64,000 nucleotides of DNA. Origin: Gaiellasilicea sp963763755 (GTDB lineage Bacteria > Actinomycetota > Thermoleophilia > Gaiellales > Gaiellaceae). Positions 17,071 through 26,864 of this stretch are shown piece by piece. Position 1 is the first letter of the stretch. The number at the start of each line of letters is the position of its first letter. Position numbers and translations under genes: made by a program. Below the pieces are notes generated by a model that saw only the letters and a list, made by a program, of their open reading frames with translations, was not told the origin of the DNA and searched no databases. Where the stretch lies: NCBI GenBank assembly GCA_963763755.1, contig CAVXQE010000012.1, positions 922,191-986,190 on the forward strand, given 5' to 3'.

Positions 17071-17658
17071 ATGAAGCGTCAGCTTCCGTGGCTGATCGCA
17101 ATGCCGCTGGCGGTGGTTGGAACGCTCGCCGGTCACTCGGCGGGCTACTTGGCCGCCGTTCCGGATGCACACGAGCGCTCGCACGTGCTGGCTGCGAGCG
17201 GACACGGCTACCTGCACTACGCCCCGCTCGTGCTCGCGCTCTGCGGCGCGCTCGCCGCGCTCGGGTTCGTCGCGCACGCGCTGGCTGCCTTCAGAGGACG
17301 GGATACAGACGGCGGCACTCGGATCACGCTCGTCGCCGCGGTCGCACCGGCCGCCTTCGTGCTGCAGGAGCTGGTCGAGCGGTACCTGCACGACGGGCAT
17401 CTGCACTGGGAGCTCGTGGCGTCCGCGCCGTTCCTGCTCGGACTGGCGATGCAGGTGCCGTTCGCGCTCCTGGCGGCCGCCATCGCCTACGCCCTGGCAG
17501 CCACGGCGCAGCAGGTCGCAGCGGCGATCAGGGCCGCTCGCCTCCCCCGGCCGCGCAGCACCGCGCTCACGTCCCTGTCCTGGCTCTCGATCGATCTTCC
17601 GCCCGAGCCCGTCCTCGCTCGCGGCCACGCGGGACGCGGCCCTCCGCTTCTCGCCTAG
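17071..17658 (+). CDS. Multi-pass membrane protein next to copper genes
   Basis: 195 aa from the ATG at 17071. About five hydrophobic segments are visible (LPWLIAMPLAVVGTLAGHSAGYLAA; HYAPLVLALCGALAALGFVAHALAAF; ITLVAAVAPAAFVLQELVE; LVASAPFLLGLAMQVPFALLAAAIAYAL). Histidines near membrane borders (GHSAGY, HERSHVLAASGHGYLHY, HDGHLHW) could bind metal. I recognise no named family. It precedes the CopC-CopD gene on the same strand, so a role in copper handling is an inference from position. Confidence 0.65.
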   Translation: MKRQLPWLIAMPLAVVGTLAGHSAGYLAAVPDAHERSHVLAASGHGYLHYAPLVLALCGALAALGFVAHALAAFRGRDTDGGTRITLVAAVAPAAFVLQELVERYLHDGHLHWELVASAPFLLGLAMQVPFALLAAAIAYALAATAQQVAAAIRAARLPRPRSTALTSLSWLSIDLPPEPVLARGHAGRGPPLLA

Positions 17659-17704
17659 CCGAGCAGAAGCGGCCGACCTCGGCCGCTGATCGAAGCGAGG
17701 AGAG

Positions 17705-19348
17705 ATGAACGATCATCCGAGCCGTCGTTCGTGCCGGCTGGTGCTCGTCGCGATCGCCGCCCTGGTGGCACTCGCGGTGGTGCCGGCGGCGGGTGCGCAC
17801 ACGCGGCTGATGACAACTGAGCCGGCGAATGACGCGGTGCTCGAACAGAGCCCTCGGTTCGTGCTGCTGCGGTTCGACGAGCCGGTCGAGACCGCGTTCG
17901 GCGCGATTCGCGTCTACGACGACCGGGCACATCGCGTCGACTCGGGCAAGGTCGAGCAGCCGAGCGGGAAGGAAGTCCGGATCCAGCTCGCGCAACACCT
18001 GGCTCGCGGCACCTACACCGTGACGTGGCGCGTGGTTTCGGTCGACGGCCATCCCGTCTCGGGGGCGTTCGTCTTCCACGTCGGCGCTCCGAGTGCGAAT
18101 CCGGCCGGCGTGGCGGCGCAGGTGCTCGGCGGTGGGACGCCACGATCGGTGACGATCGTGTTCTCGATCGTCCGGGCACTCGACTTCCTGCTCCTGCTCC
18201 TCGTGGGCGGCGGGACGTTGCTGCTGGTCGCCGGTCTCGAGCGAGCGTCCGCCGAGGTACGGACGAGGTTGTCGAGCCTGCTTGCGGCCTGCGCCGGTGC
18301 GCTCGCCGTGATCGCACTGGCCGGGATCGTCGTCGAGGGCGCGAAGGCAGGCGGCTTCGGGCTCGGCGAGGCAGTGAGCTGGGATGTCGTCTCGTCCGTC
18401 CTGGGGACACGCTTCGGTGAGGTCTGGGCTGCCCAGGCCGGCCTCGCGGTCGCGACCGCGATCCTGCTCGTCGCCGGCAGGAGGATCGTCGCGCTGGCGC
18501 CGGCGGCGCTCTTGCTGCTGACACCGGCTGCCTCAGGGCACGCGAGCGTCTCCGGTGGTCTCGCCCTCGTCACGGACGTGGTCCACGTGACCGCAGCCGC
18601 GGTCTGGGTCGGCGGGCTCGCCGCTCTCGTCCTCGCCCTGCTCTGGAGCGGCACGGAACGGTGGGAGCTCGCGGTCAGCGCGGTCCCCCGCTTCTCGGGG
18701 GTCGCCGTCGTCGCGGTCTCGTGGCTGATCGCCAGCGGCACAGTCAGCGGCTACCTGCAGGTCCGTGCGCTCCGCGGGCTCTGGGAGACGACCTACGGCC
18801 AACTCCTGCTCGTCAAGATCGCGCTCGTCCTGCCGCTGCTCGCACTCGGCCTCTACAACAACCGTCGTGCAGTACCGCGCCTGCGTGAGCGGTTGGCCAC
18901 TGCGGCCGAGCGCACCCGCTTCCTCCGCACCACGGCCGCTGAGCTGGCGCTGATGGTGGCGATCGTCAGCGTCACGGCTGTGCTTGTTTCGGAGCCGCCC
19001 GCGCGGGCCGAGGTCACACCGCGGGGGCCGTATGCGACGACCGCTGAGCTCGGCGACCTCGAGCTGAACCTCGTGGTCGACCCGGCCAAGGCAGGCCGCA
19101 ATCAGATCCATCTCTACCTGACCAACTCCTCGGGCCAGCCGACCGACGTCGACGAAGCGACCGTCGCGGCGACACTCGCCAGCCGTCAGATCGGCCCGAT
19201 CCGCATGGAGGCGCACCCGGCCGGCCCCGGCCAGTTCGTCATCCACGGAGCTCAGCTCCCGCTCGCCGGCGACTGGCAGCTGCGAGTCGAGATCCGCCGG
19301 GGTGAGTTCGACGCGACGGCGGCCACTGTCTCGGTCCCGATCAGATAG
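17705..19348 (+). CDS. CopC-CopD fusion copper-resistance protein
   Basis: 547 aa in four parts. A signal peptide ends at AAGAHTRL, so the mature protein starts with the copper-ligand histidine expected of CopC. The CopC domain (about 33-130) has EPANDAVLEQSPRFVLLRFDEPVE and SVDGHPVSGAFVFHV. The CopD membrane domain has about eight helices (150-430) with histidines in GHASVSGG and VTDVVHVTAAAVWVGGLAAL. A C-terminal YtkA-like beta domain (about 450-547) follows. It is predicted to bind copper outside the membrane and move it across. YcnI follows 11 bases downstream. Confidence 0.92.
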   Translation: MNDHPSRRSCRLVLVAIAALVALAVVPAAGAHTRLMTTEPANDAVLEQSPRFVLLRFDEPVETAFGAIRVYDDRAHRVDSGKVEQPSGKEVRIQLAQHLARGTYTVTWRVVSVDGHPVSGAFVFHVGAPSANPAGVAAQVLGGGTPRSVTIVFSIVRALDFLLLLLVGGGTLLLVAGLERASAEVRTRLSSLLAACAGALAVIALAGIVVEGAKAGGFGLGEAVSWDVVSSVLGTRFGEVWAAQAGLAVATAILLVAGRRIVALAPAALLLLTPAASGHASVSGGLALVTDVVHVTAAAVWVGGLAALVLALLWSGTERWELAVSAVPRFSGVAVVAVSWLIASGTVSGYLQVRALRGLWETTYGQLLLVKIALVLPLLALGLYNNRRAVPRLRERLATAAERTRFLRTTAAELALMVAIVSVTAVLVSEPPARAEVTPRGPYATTAELGDLELNLVVDPAKAGRNQIHLYLTNSSGQPTDVDEATVAATLASRQIGPIRMEAHPAGPGQFVIHGAQLPLAGDWQLRVEIRRGEFDATAATVSVPIR

Positions 19349-19359
19349 GAATCCAAGAG

Positions 19360-19999
19360 ATGAAGAAGACGCCGATCTTCCTCGTGCTGGTCGGCGCGCT
19401 CCTCGCCATCCCGGCGGCGGGCGCCCACGTCACCGTCAGTCCTCGCACGCTGCCGGCGAACAGCTTCTCCAGCTTTGCGATCCAGTGTCCCCGACGAGGC
19501 ACCGGATGCGGCGACGACGAAGGTCACGGTGCAGCTGCCCGCGGACCTCGGCGCTGTGAGCTTTCAGCCGAAGCCGGGATGGGAGCGCAGCGTCACGATG
19601 GTGAAGCTCGCGAAGCCCGTGACGAACGACGAAGGCGAGACCGTCACCGATCGGATCGCGACCGTGACCTGGGAAGGCGGCGCGATCGCCCCCGGTGAGT
19701 TCGACGAGTTCGTGCTGAGCGGGAGGGCACCCGGCACGCGAGGAACGCTCATCTTTCCGACAGTGCAGACGTATTCCAACGGCGACGTCGTCCGCTGGAT
19801 CGGCGATCCCGGCGCCGACTTGCCGGCACCGCGCGTGACCGTGACACCCAGGGCGGGCCAAGCATCGGCAGCCGCCCCAGCCGCGTCGGCCGACGAAGGC
19901 GGACGCGATGGGCTCACGCTCGGCCTCGCGATCGCCGGCCTCGTTGTCGGGCTCGTTGCACTCGGCGTCACGCTCTTCCGGAGACCGAAGGCCGCGTGA
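19360..19999 (+). CDS. ycnI: YcnI-family (DUF1775) copper-associated protein, one frameshift
   Basis: The ATG start gives a signal peptide MKKTPIFLVLVGALLAIPAAGA followed by HVTVSPRTLPANSF. The mature N-terminal histidine is the copper ligand in this family. One extra base near 19485 shifts the frame; the protein then continues VPDEAPDAATTKVTVQLPADLGAVSFQPKPGWERSV. It ends with a membrane anchor (LTLGLAIAGLVVGLVALGVTLF) and a basic tail. The usual partner of CopC-CopD, and so placed here. The frameshift may be a sequence error. Confidence 0.85.
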
Positions 20000-20029
20000 G
20001 CGGTCCCGACCGCTCGTAGTCTTCAGCTG

Positions 20030-20587
20030 ATGGCCCCTGCCTCGAAACGGCGAATCGCTCTCCTGCGCGGGATCAACGTGGGCGGCCACCGGCGCATCGG
20101 CATGGCCGACCTGCGCAAGCTCCTCGCGCGCCACGGCTATGAGGACGTCCGCACGCACCTCCAGAGCGGCAACGTCGTGCTCACCAGCAGCCTCTCAGCC
20201 GACCGCCTGGGAAAGAAGCTCGAGCGAGAGCTCGAGGCCGGTCTCGGATTCCCGGTCGAGGTGATCGTCCGCACGCGGGCCGAGCTCGCCGCGGTCATCG
20301 ACCACGATCCGCTCGCCGACGTGGCGAAGGACCCTTCGCGCTACCTCGTCACCTTTCTCCGCACGAAGCCGGCGGCGAAGCTGGTGCGCGAGCTCCGCGA
20401 CGTGGACGTCGCGCCCGAGCAGGTTGCGGTGAGCGGCCGGGAGGTCTACTCGTGGCATCCGGCGGGCCTCCAGAGCTCGCCGCTCGCAAAGCTCCTCGCG
20501 AAGACCGGCGTCAGCGGCTCGGGGACGAACCGCAACTGGCGCACCGTGACGAAGCTGCTCGAGCTCGCCGACGAGGCCTCTGCGTGA
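20030..20587 (+). CDS. DUF1697 family protein
   Basis: 185 aa, ATG start. The DUF1697 pattern is complete: RIALLRGINVGGHRRIGMADLRKLLARHGYEDVRTHLQSGNVVL, then a middle with FLRTKPAAK, and the terminal SGSGTNRNWRTVTKLLELA. Function of the family is not established. Its stop overlaps the GTG of the downstream methyltransferase (GTGA), implying co-expression. Confidence 0.88.
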   Translation: MAPASKRRIALLRGINVGGHRRIGMADLRKLLARHGYEDVRTHLQSGNVVLTSSLSADRLGKKLERELEAGLGFPVEVIVRTRAELAAVIDHDPLADVAKDPSRYLVTFLRTKPAAKLVRELRDVDVAPEQVAVSGREVYSWHPAGLQSSPLAKLLAKTGVSGSGTNRNWRTVTKLLELADEASA

Positions 20588-21294
20588 GCTGGTCGTGGGA
20601 GGTCGCCGAGCGCGACCACGAGATCCAGGATCCGACCAGCGCCGAGAAGATCCGGCTTCTCGGGGCGTACCTCCGCCTCGACGAATCGAGCCGCGTCGTT
20701 GATCTGGCATGTGGGAAGGCGGGGCCGGCGATCGTGCTCGCCGAGGCGTTCGGCTGCCGGATCCAGGGCGTCGAGCTGCGACCGCAGTTCGCAGACGAGG
20801 CCCGCGCCAGAGTCGCGGCACGCGGACTCGGCGGACTGGTGTCGATCGAGACCGCCGACGCTGCCGCCTACTCGCTCGAGCGCGACACATGGGACGCTGC
20901 GCTCTGTCTCGGTGCGAGCTTCGTCTGGGGCAACATCCGCGATGCGGCGACGGCGCTCGCTCCGGTGGTCCGGCCCGGCGGCTTCGTCGCGATCGGCGAG
21001 CCCTTCTGGCACGAGTCCGGAGTCGCCGAAGACGACTTCGTCGACCTCGTCGCGACCGTCGACCGCTTCCAGTCCAGCGGCCTCGCTCTCACCGGCCTGA
21101 TCGCAGCCTCCGAGGACGACTGGGACCGTTACGAGAGCCTGCATTGGCGCGCCCTCGAGGAGTGGCTCGCAGCCAACCCCGCGCACGCGGACGCGGGGAC
21201 GATCAGAGAGCAGCACCTCGCCCGTCGAGACGACTACCTCCGCTCGCAGCGAGCCCGTCTCGGCTGGGCGATCTTCGTCGGCCGCAAGAGCTGA
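20584..21294 (+). CDS. Class I SAM-dependent methyltransferase
   Basis: 236 aa, GTG start overlapping the DUF1697 stop. It begins SWSWEVAERDHEIQDPTSAEKIRLLG. Motif I is VVDLACGKAGPAIVLAE, with GVELRPQFADEAR after strand 2 and DAALCLGASFVWGN at motif II. It ends with an intact LGWAIFVGRKS. No specific substrate is indicated; the group is often annotated as UbiE-like or cyclopropane-synthase-like. Confidence 0.85.
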   Translation: MSWSWEVAERDHEIQDPTSAEKIRLLGAYLRLDESSRVVDLACGKAGPAIVLAEAFGCRIQGVELRPQFADEARARVAARGLGGLVSIETADAAAYSLERDTWDAALCLGASFVWGNIRDAATALAPVVRPGGFVAIGEPFWHESGVAEDDFVDLVATVDRFQSSGLALTGLIAASEDDWDRYESLHWRALEEWLAANPAHADAGTIREQHLARRDDYLRSQRARLGWAIFVGRKS

Positions 21295-21327
21295 TCCCGG
21301 AGGCGCGCGACGCGCACCCCCGGGATC
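21293..21327. terminator. Bidirectional hairpin terminator
   Basis: GATCCCGG (21293-21300) pairs with CCGGGATC (21320-21327). Inside lies a second stem, GCGCG/CGCGC (21303-21315). It lies between convergent genes: the methyltransferase end on the plus strand and the glycoside hydrolase end on the minus strand. No T-run follows, as is common in GC-rich actinobacteria. Confidence 0.6.
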
Positions 21328-21332
21328 GTAGC

Positions 21333-23444
21333 TCAGGAGACGGGCACCGTCGTCAGCGCGAACGCCGCTTGCAACGGCACCTCGAAGCGGGCGACGCCGG
21401 CCGCGTCGGTCGTGACCGTGCCGGCGAGCGAGTTCTCGCCGTTCCCGGTCGCGTTCCAGAGCACGAGATTGAACGCCGTGTTCGCCGGCAGGCCGCCGAT
21501 GCTGTACGCGGGAGCCGGATCGCTGGAGACCGTGTTCAGGTCGCGGCCGTGCGAGTCGAGCCCGATCAGCGTCAGATGCCCGGCATCGTCGGCGTACGCG
21601 GCGATCTCCTTCTCCGGCTGGTCGGGCATCGCCGACTCATGCCAGTCGTCGTCCTGCCCAGGGCGCCACCTGCAGAACCTGCCAGCGCCTGCTGCGTCGT
21701 CTGCGAGCAGCAGGCGCGACGCGTGGTAGGTCGGGAAGAGCGGCCATCCCTCAGAGGCAGGCCCGATCATCGCGTACAACGAGTTGCCGTACGGGTCGTA
21801 CTTGCCCCAGTACGCGTCCCACTTCGACCGACCCGGTGAAGCCGAGCTGGACCGTGCTGAGATCGAACCACAGCTGCTGGAACGCGCGCGATGTTCGTGC
21901 GGCGCGATCTCGGCGCCGTCCTCCCAGTAGCCCGACTCGACGATCGTCGGCTTGCCCGGGAACGTCCGAGCCCCGCGGACGCCGAACTCCATGACGTAGG
22001 TCGGCTTGCGCGCTTCGACCGGACAGCTCGTCGGTGACGATCTTGCGCACGTCCTTGAGCCGGGACTCCGTGAAGAACGGCGTGTCCCAGTAGTCCCAGT
22101 AGATGTGCACCGAGTACGCGTCGAGGACGTCGCTCATGTTCGCCGCGATGTACTGCGAACCAGATCCGCTGGTTGTCTCGCACCAGGTCGCCGCCCATCA
22201 GCCGGATCTGCTCGTCGAGGCCCGAGCTGCGAGCTCGAGCGTCGGTCGTCAAGCGCACGGTAGAGCGCCTCGATACTCGGGCCATCGTGACCGCTCGCGT
22301 CGCGTTGGGCTCGTTTCGCGACCGTCACCCAGCGACGCTCGTGTAGCCCGTGACCTGCGACCAGATCCTCGAGCACGCCGGCGAACCGAGGCCATCGATC
22401 GCGCACCGGGTCGACCTTCGCCGACGTTCGACGGCCTGGTAGGTGATGTTGATCGTCGCGCCAGCCTCGTGCGCGAGCTGCGACGGTGTCCTAGAACGAC
22501 TGCGAGGTTCGGCCACCGCGATTCGGCTGCCGCTCCTCGAAGTCGTCGTTGTAGAAGATCCGGACGAGCTGCGGCTCGAGCGCCTTCACCTTCGCCTCGA
22601 AGTCGCGGCAACGTCGCGGCCGGGCGGGTTCGTCACCGGCGCGTAGACGTGCTGGTTGAACTGCGCGCCATAGCCGCCGAGCGCCTGGACGAGCACGTTC
22701 GAGCGGACGAGCTCGTGCTCGGTCACCTCGACCGTGCGCGAGCGCGAATTGTTCGTCGCGTCGGTCTCGAACGGCACCGCCTCGTCGATCAGCACCGACA
22801 GCTCAGCGGACGATCGCTGTCGTGCAGGCTCACCCCGGGAACTGGACCGAGACGCTGCCGCCCTTCGGCACCGTCACCGTCTTCGGCTCGGCAACCGGGG
22901 TCGGACCGAGCATGAGTCTCAGCGTGGCGGCTGCGCCGACATCGCCGTTCAGCTCGGAGATATCGGCGACCACGTCGATCGCCCGCGTCGTGAGCGTCTG
23001 CGGCGGCGCGTGGACGGCCGCGACGACGAGATCCGGACGCAGTCGCGCGGTCGCAGCCCGCCGCAACAGGACGAGCCCTCCCGTGCTGCTGCTCCGCACG
23101 TGCACGCTGGCACTCACCGTGGCCCCTCGGGCAACCGGTCCGAGCTCGATTTCGGCGACCCCGCCCGGGGCGGCCACGTTCCTCAACACGCGGATCGTCG
23201 GCCCGTTTACCGAGACATGAACGACACTCAACGTCTCGACGGCCGAGGCGGGTGCCTCAGCGTCGACCTCGATCCTGAGCAGCCCGCCTTGCGGCCCCGT
23301 GAGCGCGTTGACCTGAAGCGAGTACGGGACATCGGTGGCGGCACTCCCCACCGCGGGCATGGCCGACGCGACCGCGGCGAATCCCAATGCACATGCGAGC
23401 CGGGCGGCGCGGCTCCACATCGTTCCTGTCATCAGGCTGTGCAT
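21333..23444 (-). pseudogene. Secreted clan-A glycoside hydrolase, shattered by many frameshifts
   Basis: An intact first part has a signal peptide (SRAARLACALGFAAVASAMPAVGSA) and a beta-sandwich (CARDB-like) stretch up to about 22833. The remainder is a TIM-barrel hydrolase whose pieces alternate between all three frames. They include IDEAVPFETDATNNSRSR, VKALEPQLVRIFYNDDFEER, AHEAGATINITYQAVE, the NEP-type acid/base region (VTVA then NEPNAT), DVLDAYSVHIYWDYWDTPFF, the nucleophile region VMEFGVRG and the tail SLYAMIGPASEGWPLFPTYH. At least ten indels, both plus and minus one, fall in 21.8-22.9 kb. The C-terminal 160 residues are again intact. Either true decay or a local stretch of poor sequence. 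Confidence 0.8.
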
Positions 23445-23524
23445 GTCGTCTCCTTCGTCGTGATTCTGACCAGGAGACGATGCGCCTGCACACTCACGCC
23501 GCTCTCATCGGCGGCTAACGCGCT

Positions 23525-23565
23525 GCGTGGGGGAGGGACGGACATCACCGGTCCCTCCCCCACGC
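23525..23565 (-). terminator. Strong hairpin terminator after the M14 peptidase gene
   Basis: A 15-bp perfect stem (23525-23539 with 23551-23565, core GGGGGAGGGAC/GTCCCTCCCCC) has an 11-base loop that can pair further. It starts 11 bases after the stop of the peptidase gene on the minus strand and lies before the glycoside hydrolase start at 23444, so the two are probably separate transcripts. Confidence 0.75.
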
Positions 23566-23575
23566 CGGCCCGGCG

Positions 23576-26159
23576 CTACTGGTCGACCCAGTAGGCCGCT
23601 GCGCCCAGGCTCGGCCACTCGCGCTCAGGATCAGCGCGGTAGAGCGGGTTGTTGGCGAACAGCGTCACGCGCGCGGTACCTGCCGCGTTCGTGCCGTGCG
23701 CGATGACGGCCGACCCCGGAGCGGACGCGGACTGCGGATCCATCAGCCAGAGCCCGGCCGCGAGGATCCCCGTAGCGGGCAGGCGGCCGTCGACGGTGAG
23801 CGTGGTCGGCACCGTGGTGAACCACGTCGGCGGATCGGCGATCAACGTGTCGATCGCGGGATAGGCACCGACGACCGGGCTCGCAGCGCCGAGGGTGTTC
23901 GCCCAGTAGAGGATCCCGCTCCGGCCGTTGCCGGTACGCGAGACCGCCGTGAGCCCGACGAGTTGCGCACCCGTCGTCAGGAAGTTGCCGCCGTTCGCAC
24001 CGGCGCCGAGATAGCCGCCGCCGCGCGCGAAGAACGCAGTCAGCCGCGTTCGCGCCAGCGGGTTCGCGGCCGAAGGCCAGGCGGCGGTGTTGAAGACGAC
24101 GTCGTAGCCCTCGAGCGGATCCGTGAGCGGCGGTGTTGAGCGTCGCGGTCGAGATCGGGTCGACCGTGAAGCCGAGGTTCCGCAGCGACCACACGTCCTG
24201 GTTCACAGCGGCCGTCAGCACGGCGATCCGCGGCGTGTGGTCGACCGGATCGAGCGCCGGAAGTGAGGCCGCGCGGGCCGGCTGGAAATGCAGCCCCCGT
24301 TCCTTGCCGACCGTGTCGAGGACCGCCTTCGTCGTGTCGTCGGCCGCGAAGACGGCGCTGCCCGCGGGGAGCGTCCCTCCTGCACCCGCGAACGGCGCGA
24401 GCGCGATCTGCGCCAGCACTCCCGCCCCGACGAGCTGGTTGAGCGCCCGAACGGCAGTGGGCGAGTCGATCTCCAGGACGTAGCGATCCGCCTTCCCGGA
24501 ATCGACGCCACCCGTCAGGTGCCCGGGCTTGTCCACCCGGCGTTGAGCGGGCTGGAAGGCGGCGCCCCGCGGGATCGTGACGATATCGGCGCCCCAGAGG
24601 TACCCATGGCTCCACGCCGCGGGCGGCGCGTAGAGCTGGGTGATCGAGGCGGAGATGTCGTCGCCGACGCCGAGTGCGGTGTTCGCGAGCCCACGGTGCG
24701 GCTGGGTCATCGCGACGACGTACGAGCCCTTCGCGAAAGTCTGCCCGCCGTAGGTGGAGTCCGCGGTGGTCTGCCCGACCTCGATGCCGTTGGCGAGTAG
24801 CCACTCGACGAGCCGGTTGGCCTCGGCGTCACTTCGCTGACCTGCACCGACCGGAATCACATGGGCCGCTGGGTACTCGGTCATCCAGTTGTTCGCCACG
24901 TCGAACGGTGGCGGGCAGCACGCCGGCCGGGCGGCATTCTCTTCGCCGCGAACGTAGATCTCCGCCTGGTCCCAGGTCAGGTCGTAGCGGTTCGCGACGT
25001 CATACAGGAGCGTCGACCAGACGACGGTGTACTGCGCCGTCCGTGCACCGACGCGGCCGCGGGGATGAGTCGTCGATCCGGGGATGCCGCAGGCCGTGCC
25101 GGTCGAGTTGCACATCTCGACCGTCGAGCCGTTGAGGCCGATGTGCTGCGAGTACATCGGGGTGTAGAACGGCCCCCAGTCGTCCCAGCCTTCGGCCACC
25201 GCCGGACCCGGCTGGATCCCGCCCGCACAGAGCCCGGTCGAGGCTGGTGGGGCGTCCCCGTTGGGGCACCAGTCGTTGATCGGACGCGTCACCGCCAACC
25301 CGATCGCATTCATCGCCGCCTCGTTCGCGTCGATCCGCGCCTGGTTCCACTTCAGCCAGAGGTCGTACTCGATGCTCGGGTTATGCGGCTTGGTTGTCGC
25401 CTCGATCAGCGTCGGCGTCACGTAGCCGTGCAGATCGAGCGTCTCGGGCGGGAGCCACTTTTGCATGATCGCGATCGATGCCCTCGTCTCGGACTGTGAC
25501 TGGGTCAGAAAGTCGCGGTTGAGGTCGAAGTTGTTCCCGTTCGCGCGCAGGTTCGCGATGTGCCCGTCCGGGTTCTGGATCACGTTGAAGAGCACGACGG
25601 CGTTGTCGAGGATCGTGTCGACCTCGGGATCTGTGCCGTACGGCGTCGTCGCCAGGCGCTCGATGATCTGGAGCGACGCATCGATGCCCTCCGACTCGTT
25701 CCCGTGGATCCCGGCTTGCACGTAAAGCGGCACCTTGATCGCACCGCGCATGCTCGACAGCCCGGCCTGAGCCCTCCTCGGATCCTCGAGCGCGAGCGAG
25801 CGGAACTTCCGCCAGTTGCTGAAACTCTTCGTCTGGTGGTCGGTCTGGAGCGCGTTGATCGTCGCGAGGTACATGTCCCGTCCGAGTGCGGATTGGCCGA
25901 TCACCTCGACGGTCATCCGCCCGTTGCTCTGCGCCGCGATTGCATCGAGCGTGCAGCCGATCGCATACCAGGGGATGTGCGGGTAGCTCCCGACTGGGTC
26001 GGACGGATCCGTGCCGTCGGGAAGCGCAGCGGTGGCGTCCGGACTCGGTGTCCCGCACCAGGGCGGCCCAATCGCGGCCGAGGCAGAAGCGGAGCCGATG
26101 AGGGCGACGGCGAGTGCCGCGAGGATCAACGAAAACGAGAGACTGATTCGACGCACCAC
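23576..26159 (-). CDS. Secreted M14-family zinc carboxypeptidase, one frameshift
   Basis: About 860 aa after correcting one extra base near 24131. Signal peptide: MVRRISLSFSLILAALAVALIGSASASA. The peptidase domain has the zinc motif H-G-N-E (QAGIHGNESEGID) and the catalytic region with DLNRDFL and DLHGYVTPTLIEATT. The second half (from about residue 450) contains a glutamine-amidotransferase-like fold seen in long M14 proteins. After the shift it reads LEGYDVVFNTAAWPSAANPLARTRLTAFFARGGG and ends LGAAAYWVDQ. Predicted extracellular. A TTGACA/TATAGA promoter lies upstream and a strong hairpin downstream. Confidence 0.85.
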
Positions 26160-26233
26160 TGTGCCCTCCCCTGGAAAATGACGGAACGCGCGAGCCGACT
26201 CCCGTCTGCGTGCGGCCGCTCGTGCGAATTGCC

Positions 26234-26264
26234 TCTATACCCAGGTTTTATGGGCGCGTGTCAA
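26234..26264 (-). promoter_or_regulatory. Sigma-70-type promoter of the M14 peptidase gene
   Basis: On the minus strand, TTGACA (26264-26259) and TATAGA (26239-26234) are separated by 19 bases. The whole element is AT-rich against the background and lies about 75 bases before the peptidase start codon. The spacer is slightly long. Confidence 0.5.
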
Positions 26265-26285
26265 GCCGCGTGATAGAACAGCGTC

Positions 26286-26861
26286 GTGACCACCTCCGAG
26301 GAACGAGCCGTAGAGCATCTGGACCTGGAGCAGCTCGAAGCCGGGCTTGCGGAGATCCTGCGCTCCCCGAGCGACGTGGGCACGGTCGACCTGATCGTGC
26401 GTCGTCCGGCGGTCGACGAGCGCGAGCCGGTCGAGGAGGCCGAGCTCGATCTCGCGCAGGGCCTCGTCGGCGACAACTGGTACACGCGCGGCAGCAAGAG
26501 CACGGACGACGGCTCGTCGAACCTCGACGCGCAGCTGACCCTCGCGAACGCGCGCGCGGTCGACCTCGTGGCGGCCGCCGACCGTGAGCGCTGGGCGCTT
26601 GCCGGCGACCAGTTCTACGTCGACTTCGACATCTCGGAGACGAACCTCCCCGCGGGCACCCGGCTCTCGCTTGGTACGGCGGTGATCGAGGTATCGGCCG
26701 CGCCCCACGACGGCTGCGTCAAGTTCATGAGCCGATTCGGAAAGGATGCACACCGGTTCGTGAACACGAAGGCGCACCGCCACCTCAACCTGCGCGGGAT
26801 CAACGCAAGGGTCGTCGAGCCGGGCACGGTCCGCCGCGGCGACGCGATCCGCAAGCTCTAG
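26286..26861 (+). CDS. MOSC-domain protein
   Basis: 191 aa, GTG start. The MOSC beta-barrel is visible from about residue 25: VGTVDLIVRRPAVDEREPVEEAELDLAQGLVGDNWYTRG. Later come ISETNLPAGTRLSLGTAVIEVSAAPHDGCVKFMSRFG, with the conserved cysteine that contacts sulfur or molybdenum cofactor, and the end NARVVEPGTVRRGDAIRKL. Members carry sulfur or detoxify N-hydroxylated compounds. Convergent with ku, three bases apart. Confidence 0.85.
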   Translation: MTTSEERAVEHLDLEQLEAGLAEILRSPSDVGTVDLIVRRPAVDEREPVEEAELDLAQGLVGDNWYTRGSKSTDDGSSNLDAQLTLANARAVDLVAAADRERWALAGDQFYVDFDISETNLPAGTRLSLGTAVIEVSAAPHDGCVKFMSRFGKDAHRFVNTKAHRHLNLRGINARVVEPGTVRRGDAIRKL

Positions 26862-26864
26862 CCG

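Noticed and set aside
22830..22832. TGA after FPG in the glycoside hydrolase as a second selenocysteine codon
   Set aside because: Sequence after this TGA in the same frame is not homologous; homology continues in a different frame, so it is a frameshift consequence.
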